Below are positions 18,001-21,926 of a DNA stretch of 21,926 nucleotides, piece by piece. The first letter of the stretch is position 1. Each line of letters begins with the position of its first letter. The position numbers were made by a program, and so were the translations under genes. The notes below the pieces were generated by a model that worked only from the letters and a program-made list of their open reading frames with translations, was not told the origin of the DNA and ran no database searches. The stretch lies in assembly GCA_000969725.1 (NCBI GenBank), contig JXSR01S042827.1. The stretch is one strand, 5' to 3'. The DNA comes from Ophiothrix spiculata (Eukaryota > Echinodermata > Ophiuroidea > Amphilepidida > Ophiotrichidae).

Positions 18001-19029
18001 AACTGTTTGGGGTTTACCAAACGAAAATCATTTTACCCATTGGGCACATAAAAATGTTGTTGTAAAAATTATTTGAGACAATAGTAAGCTATACACTTTT
18101 GGCTACAGGCCTTTGTAAACATGCTTTCTTTTCCCTGGAGAGGGCACAGTATCACATATCATAAATCGTTTGATCCTCCTAATTACATCTCAAAATAACA
18201 AGAATGCTTGCCTAGTGATACGAGGTATTAAGAAATATAGCGCAAAGACGACGCAAAAAAATGGACTGAATTGATTATCTATTTTTTTCCAATGTCAAAA
18301 ATGGCATGCTCAATTGTTTCTTCTTTCTTTTTTTCTTGATTTTTGTATTGGAAGAGAAACTGATAATATCCCAAACAATTCTACAACTACAGTGTGTTTG
18401 TCTTTGACGAGACAGTAGAAAAACAGATCTGTTGCGGAGCCTGATTTAGTATTTACAATTACATGACCATTAAGACCATGACAATAACTTCCAATTGGCA
18501 CAAAATTGTTTTATGAGTGCCCACTTTAAAAAAATAAGAATCTTGTATGTAACGAAATACCAGTCTCTTGCTACAGATCAAAGACTTCTAACATCTCGCC
18601 TTGAGACAAATGCAAGTGAAATAACAAATAGCATTACCACAAAGAAAAAAATCAGAGTGCAAATTATGTGGTGATCCGGGCCCCCTCTTACCAAACAACC
18701 AAAATGTCAGTAACTGTTACCTGGCCTATGCCCATGATATTTTTAAAGCTGTGTACTACAGTACTTCGCCTGTCGTTAAATAGATCACAGAAAGGCAATG
18801 CCGGATCACCATATTTCTTGGCATGTATAACAGAGTTTTCCTTTATTTGAACACTGAAAATAAGTTCACCCTTGACATCCTATCTTTGGAACCCTAACAT
18901 GCTATCAATTTTAAGTTCAATGTAGAAGTAAAAAATATCTGAGAAAAAAAAAATACAGAGAAATGCAACTTACCCTTTCCTGGAGACTTCTTTTTCTTCG
19001 TCCGCTCCTCCAGAGCCCAGAATATCATC
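5977..19029 (-). CDS. RBM39: RBM39 (CAPER-alpha) orthologue, ten exons, 5' partial
   Basis: This gene encodes a nuclear SR-like RNA-binding protein. Known family members act in 3' splice-site recognition with U2AF65 and SF3B1 and coactivate AP-1 and nuclear receptors. The spliced product is join(5977..6080, 7247..7431, 8278..8536, 9293..9497, 10257..10322, 11388..11585, 12206..12298, 13335..13464, 14717..15028, 18974..19029) on the minus strand: 535 residues plus stop, against 530 for the human protein. In order it has an acidic N-terminus (1-19), an RS domain (20-122), RRM1 (about 142-219), RRM2 (about 238-313), an Ala/Gln-rich linker (about 355-427) and a U2AF-homology motif (about 428-515). 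RNP motifs are visible in both canonical RRMs, and the UHM carries the Arg-Trp-Phe motif. Phases agree at all nine GT-AG junctions. The initiator exon, expected to carry a peptide like MADDIDIEAMLEAPY, was not found. Paralogues such as RBM23 share this layout, but the C-terminal UHM favours RBM39. Confidence 0.96.
6193..6452. mobile_element. PIF/Harbinger-like MITE, 260 bp, TTA duplication, in last intron
   Basis: Terminal inverted repeats run about 32 bases: GGCCAAGAAAAAAAATGTTG outward, then TGTTGCCCTCA. The right copy reads GGCCAATTTTGTTGTTGTTG, then TGTTGCCCTCAG. TTA flanks both ends (6190-6192, 6453-6455). A second, inner pair, GGGTGCATTTTCC and CGGGTGCTTTCCC, sits in direct orientation. 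The element lies wholly inside the intron before the terminal RBM39 exon. Confidence 0.84.
6713..6855. mobile_element. 143-bp palindromic MITE
   Basis: The left end ATATGTGTACTGCCGCGGCA matches the reverse complement of the right end at 19 of 20 bases. A second inner inverted pair, TACATGTTGCTCATTGTAGC and its near-complement GCTACAAGGAGCAACATGTA, closes the hairpin. The right arm carries a short insertion relative to the left. CCGCGG inside each end is conspicuous in this AT-rich intron. Confidence 0.82.
7004..7048. repeat. perfect 15-bp stem hairpin in last intron
   Basis: GGTGCCATATTCCAT (7004-7018) is exactly reverse-complemented by ATGGAATATGGCACC (7034-7048), leaving a 15-base loop. 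Outside it, TCT/AGA and GGGAAA/TTTCCC (6985-6990, 7061-7066) can pair with bulges, giving an overall hairpin of about 80 bases. It could be a small MITE or a structured intronic RNA. Confidence 0.75.
7247..7431 (-). CDS. RBM39: RBM39 exon i: UHM core
   Basis: This 185-base exon encodes residues 441-501. It carries most of the U2AF-homology motif: acidic helix A (WDIEIREDVIEECNKHGG), strands HIHVDK and GNVYVKCP, helix B (IAAAAVSSLHG) and the Arg498-Trp499-Phe500 loop. In UHMs the acidic helix and the Arg-X-Phe loop grip a tryptophan-containing ligand (ULM) in partners such as SF3B1 and U2AF65. Both elements are intact. The acceptor is TTTTTTCAG and the donor is GCAG|GTGAGA. The human counterpart reads VGWDTEIKDDVIEECNKHGG. 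Confidence 0.97.
7432..8277 (-). other. RBM39 intron between UHM exons, otherwise empty
   Basis: This 846-base GT-AG intron has no recognisable element. Several open frames of 68-109 codons occur on both strands, but none has a domain, conserved motif or coding composition I can support. Confidence 0.6.
8278..8536 (-). CDS. RBM39: RBM39 exon h: Ala/Gln-rich linker and UHM start
   Basis: This 259-base exon encodes residues 355-439 with split codons at both ends. It opens KDFRIPSGAMDAINPLSQVP and passes through a low-complexity stretch rich in Ala, Gln, Met and Val (about residues 385-425, including LAAAQAQAHQAAAMAAQA). It ends in the first UHM strand, CFMLSNMFDPS (human CFQLSNMFNPQ). The linker matches the family in composition, not in sequence. 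The acceptor is an unusual AAG (TTGTTTAAG) behind a T-rich tract, and the donor is AAC|GTAAGT. Confidence 0.95.
8898..8992. repeat. short inverted repeat in RBM39 intron
   Basis: CCAAGAATCGCATCA (8898-8912) is matched by the reverse complement of TGATGCAATTCTTGG (8978-8992) at 14 of 15 bases, with about 65 bases between. This is probably a small decayed palindromic element. Confidence 0.55.
9012..9292 (-). other. open intron reading frame after the RRM2 exon
   Basis: The intron following exon g stays in frame with the RBM39 coding sequence for about 93 codons, ending at TAA (9012). The peptide begins KSIGKNSIKFCLDGRELWK and later has LTRQADFAAHVSQLCTLFL. I do not recognise it. Intron retention or an alternative 3' end here would give a protein with the RS domain and both RRMs but no UHM. 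No AATAAA hexamer is seen on the minus strand just downstream, so this may be chance or the remnant of an inserted sequence. Confidence 0.25.
9293..9497 (-). CDS. RBM39: RBM39 exon g: RRM2 end and connecting helix
   Basis: This 205-base exon encodes residues 286-353 plus the first base of Gly354. It starts FHDSEDAKRALDQLNGFELA and continues GRPMKVNHVTER, the end of RRM2 (human SECAKKALEQLNGFELAGRPMKVGHVTER). The conserved connector DNDELERTGIEL and IQLMVKLAEG follow (human DSDELERTGIDL and LQLMARLAEG). The acceptor is TCCTTTGCAG and the donor is GAAG|GTAAGAG. Reading through this donor stays open for about 93 codons to a TAA at 9012 (see the separate entry). Confidence 0.97.
9661..10020. mobile_element. 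possible degenerate tRNA-derived SINE
   Basis: TGGTTAAAGCA (9668-9678) resembles a pol III A box, and GTTCAGAAG (9705-9713) a poor B box at tRNA-like spacing. Further on, ATCACTGGGAAAAGGCGCTC (near 9989) resembles LINE-derived SINE tails of the GGCGCTATATAAA kind. Both box matches are imperfect and the tail is about 300 bases away, so this is a tentative call inside the intron that splits RRM2. Confidence 0.22.
10257..10322 (-). CDS. RBM39: RBM39 exon f: RRM2 strand 2 and RNP1
   Basis: This 66-base micro-exon is phase 0-0 and encodes residues 264-285 (IDNIQLMMDSETQRSKG, then YGFIT). It carries RRM2 strand 2, loop 3 and most of RNP1 (KGYGFIT|F, completed by the next exon). The human counterpart is IESIQLMMDSETGRSKGYGFITF. 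The acceptor is TTTTTTAG and the donor is ACA|GTAAGT. Skipping it would remove the RRM2 RNA-binding strand in frame. Confidence 0.96.
10803..11257. mobile_element. 455-bp asymmetric foldback element
   Basis: Outer ends GTCTCCCAAAAAAGTATCGC (left) and the reverse complement of the segment 11231-11256 (right) match closely. A longer inner pair covers about 115 bases (10915-11029 against 11115-11229) at about 90 percent identity, including TTCATTTTTCGCACAGTACA. The left arm carries about 80 extra bases between outer and inner pairs. TA flanks both sides (10801-10802, 11258-11259), which allows a Tc1/mariner-type origin. No transposase frame. It lies in the intron within RRM2. Confidence 0.85.
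11388..11585 (-). CDS. RBM39: RBM39 exon e: RRM1 end, linker, RRM2 start
   Basis: This 198-base, phase 0-0 exon encodes residues 198-263. The last RRM1 strand (LKGIPIIVQPSQAEKNRAA) matches human VLGVPIIVQASQAEKNRAA. A short linker (LQKGSTGP) precedes RRM2, with RNP2 LYVGSL and helix 1 (NITEEMLRGIFEPFGK). That helix is the surface through which human RBM39 is recruited to DCAF15 by aryl-sulfonamides, and Gly256 here corresponds to human Gly268. The acceptor is TGTGTATAG and the donor is AAG|GTAAGC. Confidence 0.97.
12206..12298 (-). CDS. RBM39: RBM39 exon d: middle of RRM1
   Basis: This 93-base, phase 0-0 exon encodes residues 167-197. It contains VRDVKIISDRNSRRSKG and the RNP1 motif KGVGYVEF, nearly identical to human VRDVRMISDRNSRRSKGIAYVEF. 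RNP1 supplies the aromatic residues (Tyr186, Phe189) that stack on RNA bases. The acceptor is TTTGTACAG and the donor is TTG|GTGAGT. Because its length divides by three, skipping this exon would delete the RRM1 RNA-binding core without shifting the frame. Confidence 0.97.
12835..13033. mobile_element. PIF/Harbinger-like MITE, 199 bp
   Basis: GGCTGCAATCACATAG and, reverse-complemented, GGCTGCGATCACATAG form near-perfect ends. The flanks are TAA on the left and TTA on the right, so an original 3-bp TWA duplication may have mutated. The end motif is related to that of the element at 5080-5293 (GGCTGTGTTCACA). The interior has CG-containing words (GTATAC, CACGTG) and no gene. It lies in the intron inside RRM1. 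Confidence 0.72.
13335..13464 (-). CDS. RBM39: RBM39 exon c: start of RRM1
   Basis: This 130-base exon encodes residues 124-166. An acidic linker (KIHVDDEPEPTPESRDSR) leads into RRM1 strand beta-1 with RNP2 motif VFVMQL (human VFCMQL). Helix 1 follows (RARDLEDFFSSVGK; human RPRDLEEFFSTVGK). The acceptor is a pyrimidine tract ending AAATAG. The first base completes a Lys codon from the RS exon. The donor is AAA|GTAAGTG in phase 0. The linker between the RS domain and RRM1 is shorter than in the human protein, which has about 60 extra Arg/Ser-rich and glycine-containing residues there. Confidence 0.96.
14059..14222. repeat. imperfect inverted repeat, about 38-bp arms
   Basis: ACAATTCCAAGAACA (14079-14093) pairs with TGTTCTTGGGATTGT (14187-14201) at 14 of 15. 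Weaker pairing extends outward to AAGGC/GCCTT. It is probably a decayed palindromic transposon remnant in the intron upstream of RRM1. Confidence 0.6.
14391..14643. mobile_element. 253-bp foldback MITE with about 42-bp ends
   Basis: The left end ATATGTGATGACTCATCCCG, continuing AAAAGGGGGACTTTGCA, is matched by the right end as ATATGTGATGGCTCACCCCG, AAAGGGGGGACTTTGCA. A TA dinucleotide lies at each edge, compatible with a TA duplication. The interior is A-rich. The element ends only about 75 bases from the RS-domain exon, so it sits close to that exon's 5' splice site. Confidence 0.85.
14717..15028 (-). CDS. RBM39: RBM39 exon b: RS domain
   Basis: This 312-base exon carries the whole Arg/Ser-rich region (residues 20-122). 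It begins EKNGRDSRSKSRSPERRRRS and then has repeated RSRSRER, RSRSRDR and KSRERRKS blocks, ending ...KSASP plus a split Lys. RS domains mediate contacts with other spliceosomal proteins and nuclear-speckle targeting, and are phosphorylated by SR kinases. The acceptor is ATTTTTCAG and the donor is AAA|GTAAGG. A TAA stop lies just past the donor if the intron is read through. Other frames across this exon are also open, an effect of the AGR/CGN/AGY codon bias, and are shadows. The 3945-base intron upstream is the largest in the gene. Confidence 0.94.
15722..15847. mobile_element. hAT-like mini-MITE, 126 bp, 6-bp duplication
   Basis: The ends CAGGCCTGAAAC and, reverse-complemented, CAGACCTGAAAC match at 11 of 12. 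TAATGA directly repeats on both sides (15716-15721, 15848-15853). The interior has three AAAGAGCT(G/T) words. CAG-starting short ends fit hAT-type elements, though those usually make 8-bp duplications, so superfamily assignment is tentative. It lies in the large first recognised intron. Confidence 0.75.
16920..16940. repeat. (TTTG)n microsatellite
   Basis: About five copies of TTTG, slightly imperfect at the start. Confidence 0.85.
17794..17813. repeat. (TGAC)5 microsatellite
   Basis: Five perfect TGAC copies in the large intron. Confidence 0.9.
18665..18815. mobile_element. small element with TGGTGATCCGG ends
   Basis: TGGTGATCCGG (18669-18679) is exactly reverse-complemented at 18801-18811, and similarity extends a few bases each side (TATG / ATAT). 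The total is about 150 bases, and no clear duplication is visible. It lies about 160 bases from the donor of the acidic exon. Confidence 0.55.
18974..19029 (-). CDS. RBM39: RBM39 exon a: acidic N-terminal segment
   Basis: This 56-base exon gives 18 codons plus two bases and reads DDILGSGGADEEKEVSRK, then a split Gly. It follows acceptor ...GGATCATCTAG and ends at donor GTAAGTT. The acidic-then-basic make-up lines up with DENKLSSANGHEERSKK of human RBM39, just after MADDIDIEAMLEAPYKK. The exon starts in phase 0, so an upstream exon with the Met is needed. A second reading, shifted one base, gives MIFWALEERTKKKKSPGK. It reaches the RS frame only if the next exon uses the weaker GAG of a CAGAG tandem acceptor. 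I prefer the first frame for its residue match and stronger acceptor. This is the least certain exon of the model. Confidence 0.72.
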
Positions 19030-21786
19030 CTAGATGATCCAAGAAAGAACAGCATTATCATGGTGACAAACGCACGGCCACAGACAGCAGATTTTTGATT
19101 GACGGGAAGGGTTTGTAAAAGCAAAGGAGGGATATTTAGAGGAGAAAAGAAAAGAACAAACCAATAATAGTATGTGTTACTATGCCATTTTACAACTTAA
19201 ATTTAAAGACTTAATCAGGGCAAATCTGCACACAAGAATGCATGATCATTCAACTCCCTGTGTTGCAAAGGGTCATAAAACTGTGTTGGGAATAAAGCAT
19301 AGAGGTGTTTACGTTTTTCTTACCTTAAAACTTAAAGCTTTTTTCCCTTATTTTCTAGATACATGAAACCCTGACCTATAATAGCAAGGGAAAAATCAAA
19401 ATTTGTCATATTTGCATTGGATCAGAATCTTCTCTTTTTAACACATATTTAGGATGTGAAAAAGTCAAGACAATCCATTCATAATTGATGTGTGGTGACG
19501 GCACTCTGGGCTGGAATACAAAAATGAGGAGTATTGCCAACTATATTCAAGCCATTAAAATGTACTCAATTTCTTTGAAACAAGCCTTATTTACTGAAAT
19601 TACTGGTTGCAACTTCACTGGATGGCAATTTCTTTGTATTGAAGCAGTAAAATTTGGCCTTGAAACATGAACAAATTCAAACAGGGGTCCACAAATTTTA
19701 AGTAGCTCAGATCTGGTGGCTTTTAAGTACTTTTTCAAACTTTTGAGATTTGGGTACCAAAATATGAATTAAATTCGACGGTTGAAACACGTGTTCCATT
19801 TTAGACATGCAAGTGTAAGTGCAAAATTAAATCTAAATCATTTGATGGATTCATTGATCAACTGAACTTCGAAACTGACACCTCCTTGAGTGGTGATCAT
19901 TCAGAAACGTACTGAAAATTGGAGATCCAATTCAAGGGCCATTCAATCATCGATAGACTCATTTTCTTTGAATGATTTCAGAATGACTGGCTGTATTTTT
20001 CATTTTCATTTTTTGGGGAAGGGTCTACTGCACTTCAAAACATTGTAATTCATGCAAGCTTTGTAATATCAACACACATCAAAACTTCATCGGAAACATC
20101 GTAAAAAAATTCATGTAAAAAAATCAACATGGTATTTCTCAACATCAGATGGAGCGAGATGAAATGCAGGTCCATTGTTAGGCAGCAAGCACCTTGATTC
20201 CGCTTCCAAGACACAATTAGCCGATGACAGACTCCATAGTTAGCTAGGTCATATTTTCCTGAGGCAAAATGGGATATGGGAGATACTTTTCAGTTATCTA
20301 GTTTTTACAATACTTGTGTTATATAGCTTTAATCTTACTCATACTGTTTGTATGTAGCTTTTGCTTACTGGCTACCTTTAATATTTTTTACCACATTGGG
20401 TGTAAGCTTTTGACAATTAACCTGGCTAGCTTTGAATTATTTGCCAATAACCTTTTGATTTGTTTTAAACAAAATCGGTCTCTTACAAATGTGAACTGGG
20501 AAAACCAAACCCTTAGCTCGTTGCAATCAAGAGTAGATTTCATTTACACCAACTAACTGCGAACTACCTATGGTAGGGTTGTAGCTATGCTAATTGGCCC
20601 TAGTCATTATCAATCAACCCCCCAGTTGAACCAAACGCCCTCAAAGAATTAACGTTACAACAACTGGCATTGATCTTCAAATACAGCCCAAGACTTGCTA
20701 CTTAAAAGTTTTGATTTTAACCAACACTACATTCTAGCCAGCTACAATCCTGGACTGTTAATCCTAATACCCTACCACCCTATTGCCTAAAACACTGCCC
20801 ATATTGCTTTTAAATTTGAACTAATTGACAATTGAAATTTAAATATATACTTGAGAATACTCGGAAGTTGTAAATGTTTAGCAAAAGCTCTAGTTTAATC
20901 ATGCTGAAGACGATAGAGTTCAATATTAAAATAACACAAAATCCACCTAGAGTGGCTGTGAACTACAACAACTTTCCAGTACAACTGCATCTTTTTTGCA
21001 GCTTATGCACAAACTCCACAGTTAAAGTTATACACCTTTCACAAAGCATATAGCTATCCACAAATCATGTACATTCTCTAACCAAACAATCAAAATCACA
21101 AATGTTTTTGTGCATTTTCAAAATGTTGTCACGTTGCAATTAAAACTACAAATAAATGATCCTATAATGTTTGTACTTTGCAATAGTATTGTAACTCCAA
21201 TTTGCTGCTCAGCTGAAAACCAATCCCAAAGATGACATTCCTAAGTATGGTTACCTCTTGGTGCTTGGGCCTTATTCGGCGATACACAGTATGTCAATAG
21301 GTTCTACAATGGAAATGAAACCAGGTATACCAGCGTGAGAAATCAGTGAAATTGATACAAAAATTGTGAAACAAGTACACCTACACACAACAGACAAGAG
21401 ATATTGTAAGCTTACCTCTCGTAACTGCATCGATTTCCCATTTTGAAAATAATGGCCTGCCTTACTTGCCTTAATTTATTTTCAATATTTTGTCTACAAC
21501 GTCGTTTACATTTCTACAATTTAGATTTTAAGCATTCTTTCCTTAGAGGCACTATTATTGGAAAGCTACATGTAATAGAGAAACCAAAATCATTTTGAAG
21601 ATGCCTGATTGGCCTCCTACGGTAATATGGGATATTCATGAAGACAACAGACACTTTAACCTCAAGCTCAGAATGGCCTTTCTTGGGTTTATACTACTAG
21701 TAAACCTTACCTTGAATGCCAAGTCTGCATTATTCCCGTATGGGATGCACATCTAAGAAAATGATCAGTTTTTAACCTTGGACAAG
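19030..21786 (-). other. 5' region: upstream intron or promoter, start exon unresolved
   Basis: No exon resembling the conserved RBM39 N-terminus is visible. Three ATG-bearing segments end at good donor sites: 19913-19942 (peptide MALELDLQFS, then GTACGT), 21711-21752 (acceptor TTTTCTTAG, peptide MCIPYGNNADLAFK, then GTAAGG) and 21416-21441 (MGNRCSYE plus split codon, then GTAAGC). The first two are phase 0 and would join the acidic exon in frame. None resembles the family start, so the true first exon may lie beyond the window. Confidence 0.3.
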
Positions 21787-21789
21787 TTA

Positions 21790-21926
21790 GGCCAAGTAAA
21801 AAAAAACTAGTTTCTCGTCCTAACTTTTTGAAAAAAGGAGGATGAGGGCAGTTTTTTGTTTTTTGTTTTTGTTTTTTCAAAAATGGCCGATCCAAGATGG
21901 CGGACGGTCTTTTCCAAAAGGCAGCC
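21790..21926. mobile_element. truncated Harbinger-like element at window edge
   Basis: TTA (21787-21789) is followed by GGCCAAGTAAAAAAAAACTA, which matches the end of the element at 6193-6452 (GGCCAAGAAAAAAAATG) over 16 of 17 bases. The partner end would lie past 21926. The visible interior includes T-rich tracts and CCAAGATGGCGGA, a YY1-type motif. Confidence 0.5.

Larger units (their letters stand above)
15854..18664 (-). other. large RBM39 intron, no coding exon identified
   Basis: Most of the 3945-base intron between the acidic exon and the RS exon. Candidate donor-like sites occur on the minus strand (for example after AAAAAAG near 16021 and GCTGACAAG near 16875), but no flanked segment keeps the frame with a recognisable peptide. 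Short (TTTG)n and (TGAC)n arrays lie inside. Alternative or poison exons, common in SR-family genes, cannot be excluded. Confidence 0.5.

Noticed and set aside
1..21926. CRISPR array, bacterial operon, phage or toxin system
   Set aside because: Regular spaced repeats, prokaryotic ribosome sites and dense coding are absent. The window is eukaryotic and intron-rich.

Overview
The window is animal genomic DNA: AT-rich, intron-rich and full of short inverted-repeat elements. It holds one recognisable protein-coding gene, on the minus strand: an orthologue of RBM39 (CAPER-alpha / HCC1), the SR-like splicing factor and transcription coactivator. Every other open frame is short and matches nothing I recognise. 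The family and the style of the repeats suggest an invertebrate bilaterian, perhaps a deuterostome such as an echinoderm or hemichordate. The sequence alone does not settle the species.

Gene layout, in transcript order: ten coding exons run from 19029 down to 5977. They encode an acidic N-terminal segment (18974-19029), an RS domain in one 312-base exon (14717-15028), RRM1 over three exons (13335-13464, 12206-12298, start of 11388-11585), RRM2 over three exons (end of 11388-11585, 10257-10322, 9293-9497), an Ala/Gln-rich linker (8278-8536), and the C-terminal U2AF-homology motif (end of 8278-8536, 7247-7431, 5977-6080). All nine introns are GT-AG and every junction keeps the reading frame. 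The exons total 1608 bases, that is 535 residues plus a TAG stop. The initiator exon is not recognisable, so the protein is probably short by the roughly 15-17 residues that precede this point in the human protein.

The rest is introns, about 5.9 kb of 3' flank (1-5976) and about 2.9 kb of 5' flank or first intron (19030-21926). These hold at least a dozen small non-autonomous transposon-like elements. Several have GGC-type ends with 3-bp TTA or TAA target duplications (PIF/Harbinger style: 4013-4432, 5080-5293, 6193-6452, probably 12835-13033, and one cut by the window end at 21790). One has CAG...CTG ends and a 6-bp duplication (hAT-like, 15722-15847). One has a TA duplication and CAGTGGAACCTC-type ends (pogo/Tigger-like, 3247-3405). 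Others are long foldbacks (10803-11257, 14391-14643, 2372-2641, 2110-2288, 6713-6855). Microsatellites and minisatellites lie at 34-63, 1146-1200, 2337-2372, 16920-16940 and 17794-17813.

I found no bacterial-type operon, CRISPR array, rRNA, convincing tRNA or clearly novel system. The points most worth a second look are the complete RBM39 gene model with its conserved DCAF15/aryl-sulfonamide-contact helix, an intron that stays open for about 90 codons after RRM2, the unresolved first exon with a tandem CAGAG acceptor, and the density of MITE families in one housekeeping gene.
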